NCBI RefSeq assembly: GCF_014646115.1
Contig: NZ_BMMV01000009.1
Coordinates: 1-64,000 of the forward strand
Direction of reading: 5' to 3'
DNA from: Streptomyces camponoticapitis
GTDB lineage: Bacteria; Actinomycetota; Actinomycetes; Streptomycetales; Streptomycetaceae
DNA: 64,000 bases
Shown here in pieces: positions 9,148 through 17,909 of this stretch (positions within the stretch are counted from its first letter, which is position 1; each line of letters begins with the position of its first letter). The position numbers and the translations under genes are program-made. The notes under the pieces were generated by a model. It was not told the DNA's origin and searched no databases. It saw only the letters and a list, made by a program, of their open reading frames with translations.

Positions 9148-9993
9148 GTGAACATCCGCTCCCTCACACGAGGCGATGGCGTGGTGATCGGAGCAGCGGT
9201 GGTGCTGTTCATCGCCTCGTTCCTCGGCCTGTCCAGCATCGACTGCCCGCAAGGTGTCGACTGTTCGGGCATCGACAGCCCGAATGCCTGGGACCTGCTC
9301 GGCCTGCTGATGAGCATGTTCGTCACCGGCATCATCGGCGCCGGTCTGATCGTCGTCGGCCGTGGCATGCCGGGCCGCAAGGTGGCCGGTCTCGACCTCG
9401 GCCAGTTCGGTGTGGCACTGACCGTCTTCGCACTGTGGACCGCGTTCTGGACCATCATCGACGCGGACAACGCGGGCGCCGGCATGATCCTCGGCCTGCT
9501 CGCGACGATCGTGCTCGCCGCGGGCGCCGTCGCCACTCCGCTCGTTCCCGCCCTCAAGGCGCCGCTCGTCGGGGCCCCGAAGCCGCCGCAGGTCGCGTCG
9601 CCGTACGGCCAGCCGGGCCACCCCGGCCAGGGTTACGGCTACCCGGGTGCCCAGCAGCAGCCGTACGGTGGCCAGCCGGGTCAGCCGCAGCCCGCGTTCG
9701 GCGGTGCCCAGCCGGGTCAGCCCGGTCCGGGCCAGCCCTCGCAGGGTGGGCAGCCCGGGGCGCCGGGCCCGAAGCAGGACGGTTCGGGCGGCGGTAACTT
9801 CGAGCCGTTCTGGTTCGCCGTGCCGGTGGCCCGTCCCCTGTACGGGGAGGACGGCTCGCCGTCCCCGATCGCCGAACTCGCGCCCGGTACCTGGTACTTG
9901 GCCGTCGAGCAGCGCGGTCCCGGTCTTATCGCCCAGACGCAGGACGGCCGTCGCGGTCTGCTCCAGGACACGTCCGGCATCCAGCGCGGCTGA
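9148..9993 (+). CDS. Membrane protein with Gly/Pro/Gln-rich region (DUF5336-like)
   Basis: A 281-residue protein of unknown function. The first 140 residues contain about four membrane helices, with two cysteines (DCPQGVDCSG) in the first outside loop. Residues about 148-215 are low complexity, rich in Gly, Pro and Gln (GYPGAQQQPYGG). The last 65 residues (NFEPFWFAVPV onward) look like a small folded domain. The start is supported by GAAGGA before the GTG. The 299 bases upstream hold no gene; a sequence TACGATAGGG near 9051-9060 may be part of its promoter. Confidence 0.85.
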   Translation: MNIRSLTRGDGVVIGAAVVLFIASFLGLSSIDCPQGVDCSGIDSPNAWDLLGLLMSMFVTGIIGAGLIVVGRGMPGRKVAGLDLGQFGVALTVFALWTAFWTIIDADNAGAGMILGLLATIVLAAGAVATPLVPALKAPLVGAPKPPQVASPYGQPGHPGQGYGYPGAQQQPYGGQPGQPQPAFGGAQPGQPGPGQPSQGGQPGAPGPKQDGSGGGNFEPFWFAVPVARPLYGEDGSPSPIAELAPGTWYLAVEQRGPGLIAQTQDGRRGLLQDTSGIQRG

Positions 9994-10024
9994 GCAGCGG
10001 CACATCCGCTGGAACGCACAGTCA

Positions 10025-10054
10025 CGGCCCCTCGCCCTTCGGGGCGGGGGGCCG
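10025..10054 (+). terminator. Stem-loop terminator
   Basis: Arms of 13 bases at 10025-10037 and 10042-10054 pair around the tetraloop TTCG with one G-T wobble. It lies 32 bases after the stop of the Gly/Pro/Gln-rich membrane protein gene. Confidence 0.8.
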
Positions 10055-10126
10055 TCGGCGTGCACCTGACGGAGCGGATGGATCCGGTGGGGGTTTTACC
10101 CGCCGTTCAGCGGCAACACGGTCGTC

Positions 10127-10420
10127 ATGGCCTCACGTCAACGCAGTGGAAGCAGCGCAGCAGCCACGGTCCTCATAGTGATCGCGGATGTCATGGCCTT
10201 CATCTTGGGCCTCTGGATTCTCATGTACCTGCTGGACGCCAACCGCGCCAACGACCTGGTGAACTTCATCCAGGACGCGGCACGCTGGCTCGCCGGCTGG
10301 TCCTACGACCTGTTCACCTTCGACGAGGCATGGGCACGGGTGGTGTGCGGTTACGGTCTCGCGGCCGTGGTGTACCTGCTCATCGGCCACGGGCTGGCCG
10401 GCCGCCTGCGCCGCATCTGA
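10127..10420 (+). CDS. Small membrane protein, unknown function
   Basis: A 97-residue protein with two membrane helices, TVLIVIADVMAFILGLWI near residue 14 and VVCGYGLAAVVYLLIGH near 72. They are separated by an amphipathic segment rich in Asp, Trp and Phe. Codon bias is typical of coding DNA, so I take it as real. There is no clear ribosome-binding site before the ATG. I do not recognise a named family. It converges on the alpha/alpha-barrel gene. Confidence 0.75.
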   Translation: MASRQRSGSSAAATVLIVIADVMAFILGLWILMYLLDANRANDLVNFIQDAARWLAGWSYDLFTFDEAWARVVCGYGLAAVVYLLIGHGLAGRLRRI

Positions 10421-10486
10421 CGGGACGTCAGTGACTTTCTTGACTGACGCAACGTCAGGAACCATCCCGGGCAGGGGTGTTCGGCC

Positions 10487-11581
10487 TCAGCCGACCCGCT
10501 CGCAGCAGTCCGGCTCAAGTCCGGACGGCAGCCTCTCACCGCTGAAGACCGCCGTGGTCGCCTCGTCGCCCCCGAGCGCGGCCACGGCCAGCAGCAGGGA
10601 GGCCGCCGTCCAGCTGGTCAGCTCCTCCGGCCAGACGGCCTTCTTGCCCTCGAAGACATAGCCCGTCCAGTACATTCCGTCGTCCGCACGCAGATGCCTG
10701 ATCGACTGGAGTACGTCGAGCGCGCGGTCGGACTCACCCACCACCCAGAGCGCCATGGCGAGTTCACAGCTCTCGCCGCCGGTGACCCACGGGTTGGGCA
10801 GGACGCAGCGCACCCCGAGTCCGGGGACGACGAACCGGTCCCAGCCCTCCTCGATACGGGCCTTCGCCTGTGTCCCGGTCATCGCGCCGCCGAGGACCGG
10901 GTAGTACCAGTCCATCGAGTAGCGGCTCTTGTCGAGGAACCGCTCGGGGTGCTCACGGATCGCGTGCGCGAGCGAGCCTGCCGCCAGCTCCCAGTCGGGC
11001 TGGGCCTCTTCACGTTCCTCGGCGATGGCGAGCGCGCAGCGCAGCGCCTGGTGCACGGAGGAACTGCCGGTGAGCAGCGCGTCGTCCACGGCGGTGCCGT
11101 CGGCCTCCCGCTTCCAGCCGATCTGCCCGCCGGGCCGCTGGAGTTCCAGGACGAACTCGACGGCGGAGTGCACGACGGGCCACATCCGGTCGAGGAACGA
11201 CTCGTCTCCGGTGGCCAGATAGTGGTGCCAGACCCCGACGGCGGGATAGGCGCAGAAGTTGGTCTCGCGGCTCAGGTCGGTCGGCCGGGTGGCGTCGCCG
11301 TCGTGGTAGGCGGCGTACCAGGACCCGTCCTCGTTCTGATGCCGGGCCAGCCACTCGTACGCGCGCGCCGCCGCCTCGTGCTCGCCGGACGCGTCGAGCG
11401 CCATGGCGGCCTCGGTGTGGTCCCACGGGTCGAGATGGTGGCCGCGAAACCAGGGGATGGCACCGTCGGGGCGCTGGATCGCGAGGATGCCCGCGACGGT
11501 CTCGGCCGCCTGATCCGCCGTCAGGACCCCTGGCAGGACGAGGTGTTCGGTGCGGTCGGGGCCGCGACCGGGCAAGGTCAC
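10487..11581 (-). CDS. Prenyltransferase-like alpha/alpha-barrel protein
   Basis: A 364-residue soluble protein with the repeating helical pattern of alpha/alpha6-barrel enzymes (the prenyltransferase/squalene-cyclase and GH families share this fold). Repeats such as ILAIQRPDGAIPW and WLARHQNEDGSWYA have the QxxDGxW character of that group. Such genes are usually labelled prenyltransferase, but nothing here proves that chemistry; a carbohydrate-acting enzyme is equally possible. The GTG start overlaps the methyltransferase stop as GTGA. It is the third gene of a unit with a methyltransferase and a glycosyltransferase, which suggests modification of a glycan or glycolipid. Confidence 0.82.
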   Translation of the reverse strand: MTLPGRGPDRTEHLVLPGVLTADQAAETVAGILAIQRPDGAIPWFRGHHLDPWDHTEAAMALDASGEHEAAARAYEWLARHQNEDGSWYAAYHDGDATRPTDLSRETNFCAYPAVGVWHHYLATGDESFLDRMWPVVHSAVEFVLELQRPGGQIGWKREADGTAVDDALLTGSSSVHQALRCALAIAEEREEAQPDWELAAGSLAHAIREHPERFLDKSRYSMDWYYPVLGGAMTGTQAKARIEEGWDRFVVPGLGVRCVLPNPWVTGGESCELAMALWVVGESDRALDVLQSIRHLRADDGMYWTGYVFEGKKAVWPEELTSWTAASLLLAVAALGGDEATTAVFSGERLPSGLEPDCCERVG

Positions 11582-12312
11582 TTGCCCTCCGCCGTCGGCA
11601 GGTGCGGCTTGGTGGCGTAGGCGACGAAGCTCTTGCCGACGACCGGGTTGAGCAGCTGCTCGGCGAAGCGGGTCGCGAACGGCTTCTTCATGATGTCCCA
11701 GACGAGCAGCTTGTGGTACGCCCGCACGGGCAGCACCTGGTCGTTGTCCACGCCGAACGCGCACTTGAGCCACCAGTAGGGCGAGTGCAGGGCGTGCGCG
11801 TGATGGGTGCCGTACGGCCGGAGCCCGGCCTCCCGTATCCGGCCGAGGAGTTCGTCGGCCTTGTAGATACGGATATGGCCGCCCTCGACCTCGTGGTACG
11901 CGTCGGAGAGCGTCCAGCAGACCTTCTCGGGGCCGTACCGGGGCACCGTCACGGCGATCCGGCCGCCGGGCCGCAGGACGCGGACCATCTCGGCGAGCAC
12001 GCCCTTGTCGTCGGGGATGTGCTCCATGACCTCGGAGATGATCACGACGTCGAAGGACTCGTCCGGGAAGGGGAGATTCAGCGCGTCCCCCTCCATCGCG
12101 GTGGCGGTGGCGCCGGGCGGCGCCTCACCGGCCTCCTTCATCGCGGCGAACCAGGTGGCGACCTCGCGGATCTCCGCACCGTTCCGGTCGAGGGCCACGA
12201 CCTGGGCGCCGCGCCGGTAGCACTCGAAGGCGTGCCGGCCCGCGCCGCACCCCAGATCGAGCACCCGGTCGCCGGCGGCGAGCGGGAAACGGGAGAAGTC
12301 CACGGTCAGCAC
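11578..12312 (-). CDS. Class I SAM-dependent methyltransferase
   Basis: A 244-residue Methyltransf_11-type enzyme. Motif I is VLDLGCGAGRHAF near residue 18, the acidic residue LDRNG follows at the end of strand 2, and motif post-I/II appears as FDVVIISEVMEHIPDD and VLRPGGRIAVTVP. Its stop overlaps the start of the alpha/alpha-barrel gene by four bases. The upstream glycosyltransferase ends 50 bases away. Together they probably form one operon; the methyl acceptor is unknown. Confidence 0.92.
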   Translation of the reverse strand: MLTVDFSRFPLAAGDRVLDLGCGAGRHAFECYRRGAQVVALDRNGAEIREVATWFAAMKEAGEAPPGATATAMEGDALNLPFPDESFDVVIISEVMEHIPDDKGVLAEMVRVLRPGGRIAVTVPRYGPEKVCWTLSDAYHEVEGGHIRIYKADELLGRIREAGLRPYGTHHAHALHSPYWWLKCAFGVDNDQVLPVRAYHKLLVWDIMKKPFATRFAEQLLNPVVGKSFVAYATKPHLPTAEGK

Positions 12313-12362
12313 GAGTTCCTGCTTTCGCGGTCGGGGATGGGGGGTGGAAGGGGGTTACGGGA

Positions 12363-13685
12363 TCAGCGGGGCGCCCCCGCGCGGGCGGCGACGGCCGCGC
12401 GGTACAGCTCGGCGGTGCCCTCGGCGGCGCGCGCCCAGGTGAACCGGCGCAGCACCCGCTCGCGCCCCGCGGCGCCGAGCCGCTCGCGCAACTCCCGGTC
12501 GTTCAGCAGCCTGTTGAGCGCACCGGCCAGCGCCTCCGCGTCGCCGGGCGGCACGGCCAGACAGGTCTCACCGTCGGCCCCCGCGACCTCGGGGATCGCG
12601 CCGCCGGTGGTGGCGACCAGCGGGGTGCCGGTGGCCATGGCCTCGGCGGCGGGCAGGGAGAACCCCTCGTACAGCGACGGCACGCACGCGATCTGCGCGC
12701 CGCGTACGAGGTCGACCAGTTCGGCGTCGGAGATGCCCTTGACGAACCGGACGGCGTCGCCGAGCCCGTACGTCTCGATGGCCTGGTGGACGGGGCCGTC
12801 CTCGGCGCGCTTACCGACGACGACGAGATGCGCCCGAGGGTTCTCCGTACGGAGTTTGGCCAGCGCCTCGACGAGGTGGACGAGGCCCTTGAGCGGGACG
12901 TCGGCGCTGGAGGTGGTGACGATCCGGCCCGGGATCTCGGGGACGGCGGGGTCCGGCGAGAACAGCTCCGTGTCGGCGCCTATGTGCACGACCTTTATAC
13001 GGTCGCGCCGCACGCCCAGATGGTCGGTGATCTCCTGCTTCGAACTCCCCGAGACGGTGACGACCGACGGCAGCCGGCGCGCGACGCGCTTCTGCATACG
13101 GGTGAAGGCGTACCAGCGGCGTACGGAGGCGCGGGCGAGCCGCCCGCCGGCGGCGTCGATCTCCAACTGCCGGTCGACGGTGATGGGGTGGTGGATGGTG
13201 GTGACCAGGGGCGCGCCGAGGTCGCCGAGAAGCCCGTAGCCGAGGGTCTGGTTGTCGTGCACGACGTCGAACTCGCCCCGGCGGGCGGCCAGATGGCGGC
13301 GGGCCCGCAGCGAGAAGGTCAGTGGCTCGGGAAAGCCGCCGGTCCACATGGTGGCGACTTCGAGAGCGTCGATCCAGTCGCGGTACTCGCCGCGCCCGGG
13401 GGTCCGGAAGGGGTCGGGCTGCCGGTAGAGGTCGAGACTGCCGAGTTCGGTGAGCGGGACGCCCGCGTCGAGTACGGGGTAGGGCTGGGCGCCGATGACC
13501 TCGACGTGATGCCCGAGACGGGCGAGCTCACGGGAGAGGTGTCGTACGTAGACGCCCTGGCCGCCGCAGAAGGGGTTGCCCTTGTAGGTGAGGAGCGCTA
13601 TACGCAGCGGCCGGTCCCCGTCCGCCGCGCCGGAGGTGCCTGCGGGCCCCGCGGGGGCACCCGCCTCTACGGCCTCAGCGGTCAC
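12363..13685 (-). CDS. GT4-family glycosyltransferase
   Basis: A 440-residue GT-B fold enzyme. The N-terminal domain has LTYKGNPFCGGQGVYVRHL near residue 32, the sugar-acceptor side. The C-terminal GT4 (Glycos_transf_1) domain includes VTVSGSSKQE, the nucleotide-sugar region and the EX7E motif around SLYEGFSLPAAEAMA near 342. It is the first gene of the three-gene minus-strand unit. The GTG start is a guess among nearby options. The donor is likely a nucleotide-activated hexose. Confidence 0.93.
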   Translation of the reverse strand: MTAEAVEAGAPAGPAGTSGAADGDRPLRIALLTYKGNPFCGGQGVYVRHLSRELARLGHHVEVIGAQPYPVLDAGVPLTELGSLDLYRQPDPFRTPGRGEYRDWIDALEVATMWTGGFPEPLTFSLRARRHLAARRGEFDVVHDNQTLGYGLLGDLGAPLVTTIHHPITVDRQLEIDAAGGRLARASVRRWYAFTRMQKRVARRLPSVVTVSGSSKQEITDHLGVRRDRIKVVHIGADTELFSPDPAVPEIPGRIVTTSSADVPLKGLVHLVEALAKLRTENPRAHLVVVGKRAEDGPVHQAIETYGLGDAVRFVKGISDAELVDLVRGAQIACVPSLYEGFSLPAAEAMATGTPLVATTGGAIPEVAGADGETCLAVPPGDAEALAGALNRLLNDRELRERLGAAGRERVLRRFTWARAAEGTAELYRAAVAARAGAPR

Positions 13686-14052
13686 TCTCGGCCCTCACTT
13701 CTCACTTCACCTTCGCCGGAGCGTAACCGCTCGTGTCAATCCGGAACAAGTTCCCGCCGGGTGGACGGAAAGGGCATCGCGAGGCTCGAATCTACCGGCA
13801 GGCGGGGCCCCGAAGAGGGGCGGCAAGGGGTGATTCGCACCACGACAGGGGCGGGCGGTGCGGAGGGGACCGAAGGGGCCGCCCGGCCGCTGACGGCCCG
13901 TCAGGGAGCTTTCGTGGAGCCGTCGTCGACCGGGACTGTCCGGTCCGTACGGCGATTTGGGGACGAAACCGGCGACCGGGTGGCACCGGGAGAGGGAGGG
14001 AGAGGCCGGGGAGAGGCCGCTACGGGGTCCGGGCCGTCCGAAAAGGGGCCGG
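13686..14052. other. Intergenic region between divergent units
   Basis: No gene is visible in these 367 bases. They lie between the minus-strand glycosyltransferase start and the promoter of the riboswitch operon. A minus-strand -10-like TAGATT is at about 13789-13794. Apparent open frames here lack codon bias. Confidence 0.5.
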
Positions 14053-14058
14053 TAGAGT
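14053..14058 (+). promoter_or_regulatory. Candidate -10 box of the cobalamin operon
   Basis: TAGAGT matches the vegetative actinobacterial -10 consensus (TAnnnT) and lies just before the riboswitch. No convincing -35 is visible at 16-19 bases upstream. Confidence 0.4.
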
Positions 14059-14059
14059 G

Positions 14060-14176
14060 AGCGGGTCGTCATCATGCCCGTACGGGGGGAAGCCGGTGCG
14101 AATCCGGCACTGACCCGCAACCGTGAGCCGCCCTCACCGGCGGCGAGTCGGAACACCCCGGACGCGGACGTGACCG
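14060..14176 (+). promoter_or_regulatory. Cobalamin (adenosylcobalamin) riboswitch
   Basis: The class-defining B12 box is at 14090-14126: GGGAAGCCGGTGCGAATCC, then GGCACTGACCCGCAACCGTGA. It is followed by a short hairpin and the later conserved stretch AGTCGGAACACC at 14146-14157. Spacing and order match the Rfam cobalamin family. It sits in the leader of the two anchored proteins and the ECF importer and should reduce their expression when B12 is plentiful. A hairpin at 14184-14203 (arms CCACCGG and CCGGTGG) between aptamer and gene is a candidate expression platform. Confidence 0.93.
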
Positions 14177-14300
14177 GCTCGTGCCACCGGAAACCCCCGG
14201 TGGCCGGCACCGTCGAGGCATACGGAGCCGGAGCCTGGTGCCTCAGCGTGCCTGCCCGGTTCCCGCGTTCCCGCGTTCCGCAGGAGAGGCTCCACCCGTC

Positions 14301-15611
14301 ATGAACACCGTTCGCCGCCGAGCGGCGCGCAACGCGGCAGCGTTCGCCGCAGCCGCCGTCCTGTGCGTGGCCGCCGCCCCCTCCACGGCCTTCGGCGCGG
14401 CTTCCTCCGCCCCTTCACACGGCGGGCGGGCTCCCGCCGCGCCGCCGGCCGAGCTGCCCGCCGGGATGTACGGCACCACGGACCCGACGTACGACGGCGT
14501 CTGGCGGCAGTCGCTCGCCATGCTGGCGCAGCGCGCCGTGAACGTCATGCCCGCCGACTCCGCCGTCAACTGGCTGCTGGGCCAGCAGTGCGACAGCGGC
14601 GCTTTCCCGGCGTACCGGCCCGACCCCGCGAAGCCGTGCGACGCGACGACGGTCGTCGACACCAACTCCACCGCCGCCGCCGTGCAGATACTGGCCGCGC
14701 TCACCACGTACCCCGACGCCATGAACAACGGCATCAGCTGGCTCGCCTCCGCGCAGAACAAGGACGGCGGCTGGGGCTACAGCGCGGGCGCCCCCAGCGA
14801 CGCCAACTCCACGGCACTGGTGATAGGAGCACTGGCGTCGGGCGGAGCACCCGTGGGCAAGAGGCTGTCGACGGAGGGCAGGTCCCCGTACCAGGCGCTG
14901 ATGAGCTTCGCGATCCCCTGCGACGCGAAGGAGGGTGCCGGCGCGTTCGCGTACCAGCCGGACAAGTCCGGCGAACTGCTCCCCAACGCCGACGCCACCG
15001 CCGCCGGTCTGCTCGGCGGGGTCGGGAAGCGGATGGTCACGACGGGCGTCGAGCCCGGCGCCGCGCCGGTCTGCCAGGACCTGCACCCGGTCACGCCGGA
15101 GCGCGTGGCGCGCAACGGTGCGGCGTATCTGGCGAAGGCCCTCGCGAAGACGGGCCACCTGGACCAGCCGCCGATGCCGGGCGCCGCGGACTCGGCGCCG
15201 CTGCCGGACTACGGCAATACGGCGGACGCCGTCGTCGCGCTGACGACCGCCGGGTACGGCAAGCAGGCGGCGGGCGCGATGACGTGGCTGGAGAAGAACT
15301 CGGCGGCGTGGGCGAAGGAGAACGGCCCTGCCGCGTACGCCCAGTTGATCTTCGCCGCGCATACGACGAGCACCGACCCGCGCGAGTTCGGCGGCACCGA
15401 CCTGGTGAAGGCCCTCAACGCGACGGGGCCCGCGCCCAAGTGGATCGGGCCCAAGCCGCTGACGACGGCCGAGCAGCAGAAGGTGCTGGCGGACCAGAAG
15501 GCGGAGAGGAGCAGCATGTCGGGGAATCTGTGGACGATCGCCGTCGGGCTGGTCGCCGCACTGGCGATCTGGGTGCTGCTCGTCGTCCGGGCGAGGCGGC
15601 GCCGGTCATGA
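14301..15611 (+). CDS. Secreted, membrane-anchored alpha/alpha-toroid protein, probable B12 receptor subunit
   Basis: A 436-residue exported protein. Residues 1 to about 33 are a signal peptide (RRRAARN then a hydrophobic run ending near AFGAA). The body consists of helical repeats of the prenyltransferase/squalene-cyclase type (INWLLGQQCDSGAFP-like, WLASAQNKDGGWGYS). The C-terminus is a membrane helix near 408-428 followed by RARRRRS. Animal transcobalamin and intrinsic factor use the same alpha/alpha-barrel fold to bind cobalamin. With the riboswitch upstream and the ECF genes downstream, a surface B12-capture role is my inference. AGGAGAGG precedes the ATG; the stop overlaps the next gene as ATGA. 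Confidence 0.85.
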   Translation: MNTVRRRAARNAAAFAAAAVLCVAAAPSTAFGAASSAPSHGGRAPAAPPAELPAGMYGTTDPTYDGVWRQSLAMLAQRAVNVMPADSAVNWLLGQQCDSGAFPAYRPDPAKPCDATTVVDTNSTAAAVQILAALTTYPDAMNNGISWLASAQNKDGGWGYSAGAPSDANSTALVIGALASGGAPVGKRLSTEGRSPYQALMSFAIPCDAKEGAGAFAYQPDKSGELLPNADATAAGLLGGVGKRMVTTGVEPGAAPVCQDLHPVTPERVARNGAAYLAKALAKTGHLDQPPMPGAADSAPLPDYGNTADAVVALTTAGYGKQAAGAMTWLEKNSAAWAKENGPAAYAQLIFAAHTTSTDPREFGGTDLVKALNATGPAPKWIGPKPLTTAEQQKVLADQKAERSSMSGNLWTIAVGLVAALAIWVLLVVRARRRRS

Positions 15612-16273
15612 GGGGCGGCGGGATATCCGGAACGCTGGCGGCGGTCCTGCTGGCGTTCGCCGGAGCGTTGGCGGTGCCGGGTACGGCGCACGCGGCGGGC
15701 TACCGCTACTGGTCGTTCTGGGAGAACGACGGCGCGACATGGGCGTACGCCACCCAGGGCCCGGCCGTCTCGCGCCCGGCGGACGGCGCGGTCAACGGTT
15801 TCCGCTTCGCGGTCAGCGCAAACAGCCAGGACGCGGCGAAGCCTCGCGAGAGGCCGGACTTCGCGTCGGTGTGCGGGTCCACGCCCGCGAAGCCCGGCAG
15901 CAAGCGCGTCGCGGTGGTCGTCGACCCGGGCACGGCGGCGGACGCCCCTGACGGCGAGACGCCGCCGGCACCACTGGCCGAGTGTGCGCGGGTGGACGCC
16001 GACGCGACGAGCGCGGACGCGCTGGCGGCGGTGGCGAAGCCGCTGCGCTACAACAGCGACGCGCTGCTGTGCGGGATCACCGGCTACCCCGAGTCGGGCT
16101 GCGGCGAGCAGATCTCACCCGCCGCGACCCCGACGGCCTCCCGCGCCACGGGCGCGCTCCAGAAGCCCGCGGACGACGAGGGCACTCCGACGCTCGGCAT
16201 CCTGGCCGGAGCCGCGGCGGTCCTGGCCCTGGCGGCAGCCGCCACCTGGCAGGCCCGCCGTCGCCGCGCCTGA
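15608..16273 (+). CDS. Secreted anchored protein, SCO2322-like
   Basis: A 221-residue protein with a signal peptide ending near AHAAG (residue 29), a small domain starting YRYWSFWENDGATWAYATQGP, three cysteines of which CGSTP and LLCGITGYPESGCG are notable, and a C-terminal membrane helix near 194-215 followed by RRRRA. I recall the name SCO2322 family for this group. Its position between the alpha/alpha-toroid protein and the T component suggests it is the second half of the receptor, as the beta domain is in transcobalamin. That is inference from context, not from detectable similarity. Confidence 0.82.
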   Translation: MRGGGISGTLAAVLLAFAGALAVPGTAHAAGYRYWSFWENDGATWAYATQGPAVSRPADGAVNGFRFAVSANSQDAAKPRERPDFASVCGSTPAKPGSKRVAVVVDPGTAADAPDGETPPAPLAECARVDADATSADALAAVAKPLRYNSDALLCGITGYPESGCGEQISPAATPTASRATGALQKPADDEGTPTLGILAGAAAVLALAAAATWQARRRRA

Positions 16274-16403
16274 CGGCCGCCCCCGCGGGAGCCGTTCCGA
16301 CGACGAGCGCACGGGCGACGCGCCGTCGAACGCGGCCCGTCCCGAGGAGTCCGCGAACGGGGACACGGCCCCGACGGGCCGGGACAGGGACGGCGACGCG
16401 GAG

Positions 16404-16690
16404 GTGGCGCCCGCCGACGCGAGTCGCGACGGTGACGACCGCGCGACCCCGGGCCCTGGCACCGAAACTCCAGGCCCGGACACCAACGACGCCAGATTCG
16501 AGCCGCCCGCCGACGCGAGTCGCCACGGTGACGACCGCGCGAACGGGGCACCGGCGGGGCCGAACCGGGGCACCCGCACGCCAAGCCCGGACATCGGTCC
16601 CCGCACGAGCGAGGCGCCGGTCGACGCGGAGCGCGACCGCGGCGACCGCGCGAACCGGGCGACGACCGGCACGGGTCGAAACCCCGGCCG
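16404..16690 (+). repeat. Imperfect protein-level repeats before the EcfT domain
   Basis: Three degenerate units, read in the same frame as the downstream EcfT gene, give PADASRDGDDRA, PADASRHGDDRANGA and PVDAERDRGDRANRA. At DNA level the core GCCGACGCGAGTCGC recurs near 16412 and 16509, and a diverged copy is near 16619. The frame is open and third positions are G/C biased, though less than in neighbouring genes. Either this is a disordered N-terminal extension of EcfT starting at GTG 16404, or a repeat-rich spacer. Confidence 0.6.
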
Positions 16691-16748
16691 GCGCGCGAAC
16701 GCGGGAAACGGGCAAGCCAGTTGGGACAGGGACACCCCTGCGCGCGGC

Positions 16749-17909
16749 GTGGGCGCCGGGCGCGCAGCCCGGGTGCGTCTCCCCCTCCGGGCGCCACAGG
16801 CGACCCGCTCCAACGCCCTGCATGCCGGGGCGTGGTGGGTGTGGGCCCTGGGGCTCGGGGTGGCGGCGTCGCGGACCAGCAATCCACTGGTGCTCGGGCT
16901 TCTCGTCGGCGTTGCCGGGTACGTCGTCGCCGCGCGGCGGACCGACGCGCCGTGGGCACGGTCGTACGGGGCCTTCGTCAAGCTCGGGCTCGCCGTCATC
17001 CTCGTCCGGCTCGTCTTCTCCGCCTTCCTCGGCTCGCCGATCCCCGGCTCGCATCTGATCGTCACCCTGCCCGAACTGCCCCTGCCCGGCTGGGCGAAGG
17101 GCATCCGGATCGGGGGGCGGGTGACGGCCGAGCAGCTGGTGTTCGCAATGTACGACGGGGCCAAGCTCGCCACGCTCCTGATCTGCGTCGGCGCCGCGAA
17201 CGCCCTCGCGAACCCGGCCAGGCTGCTCAAGTCCCTGCCGGGCGCGCTGTACGAGGCGGGCGTCGCCGTCGTCGTCGCCATGACCTTCGCGCCGAACATG
17301 GTCGCCGACGTGCTGCGTCTGCGTACCGCCCGCAGGCTGCGCGGCCGTTCCACCGGCGGCGTCAAGGCCGTCCTCCAGATCGGACTGCCCGTCCTGGAGG
17401 GCGCGTTGGAGCGGTCCGTCGCCGTCGCCGCCTCGATGGACGCGCGGGGTTACGGCCGGACGGCCGCCGTACCGCCCGCCGTCCGGCACACCACCACCGT
17501 CCTGACCATCGGCGGTCTGCTGGGCGTCTGCGCCGGCACGTACGGGCTCCTCGCCGCCGAAGGCGCCGCCAACGGCCTGCCGCTCCTCGGGATCGGGGTC
17601 CTCGCGGCCGTCGCCGGGCTGCGGCTCGGCGGGCGCCGTTCGGTCCGTACGCGCTACCGCCCCGACCTGTGGGGCGTCCGGGCCTGGCTGGTCGCGGGGT
17701 CCGGCGCGGCCGTCGCCCTGCTGATGATCCGGGCGAGCGTGTACGACCCGGAGAGCCTGCACCCCGGCGTCGTACCGCTCGTGGCCCCCGGTCTGCCGCT
17801 CTGGCCCGCCGCGGGCATCCTGCTCGGCCTGCTGCCGGCCTTCGTCGCGCCCCGGCCCGCCCTCACGAATACCCGGCCCGCCCCCACGAACAAGGAGAAG
17901 ACCCGGTGA
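16749..17909 (+). CDS. ECF transporter T component (CbiQ/EcfT family)
   Basis: The membrane scaffold that couples the ATPases to the substrate-binding S component. The conserved region begins around LHAGAWWVWALG and has about six membrane helices. The family's ATPase-coupling region is seen as FAPNMVADVLRLRTARRLRG, with its Ala-Arg motif, and SMDARGYGRT near the end of the domain. The start is unclear: GTG 16749, GTG 16773 and GTG 16404 are all in frame and none has a good ribosome site; the last would add a repetitive hydrophilic extension. The stop overlaps the ATPase start as GTGA. Confidence 0.85.
   Translation: MGAGRAARVRLPLRAPQATRSNALHAGAWWVWALGLGVAASRTSNPLVLGLLVGVAGYVVAARRTDAPWARSYGAFVKLGLAVILVRLVFSAFLGSPIPGSHLIVTLPELPLPGWAKGIRIGGRVTAEQLVFAMYDGAKLATLLICVGAANALANPARLLKSLPGALYEAGVAVVVAMTFAPNMVADVLRLRTARRLRGRSTGGVKAVLQIGLPVLEGALERSVAVAASMDARGYGRTAAVPPAVRHTTTVLTIGGLLGVCAGTYGLLAAEGAANGLPLLGIGVLAAVAGLRLGGRRSVRTRYRPDLWGVRAWLVAGSGAAVALLMIRASVYDPESLHPGVVPLVAPGLPLWPAAGILLGLLPAFVAPRPALTNTRPAPTNKEKTR

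Noticed and set aside
10426..10449. Inverted repeat CGTCAGT/ACTGACG as terminator between convergent genes
   Set aside because: Only seven pairs with a ten-base loop that is not G+C rich; too weak to list as a feature.
15984..16403. ATG 15984 as the EcfT start
   Set aside because: It lies inside the preceding receptor gene, whose own frame is well supported, and the product there is Arg/Pro/Ser-rich shadow sequence.
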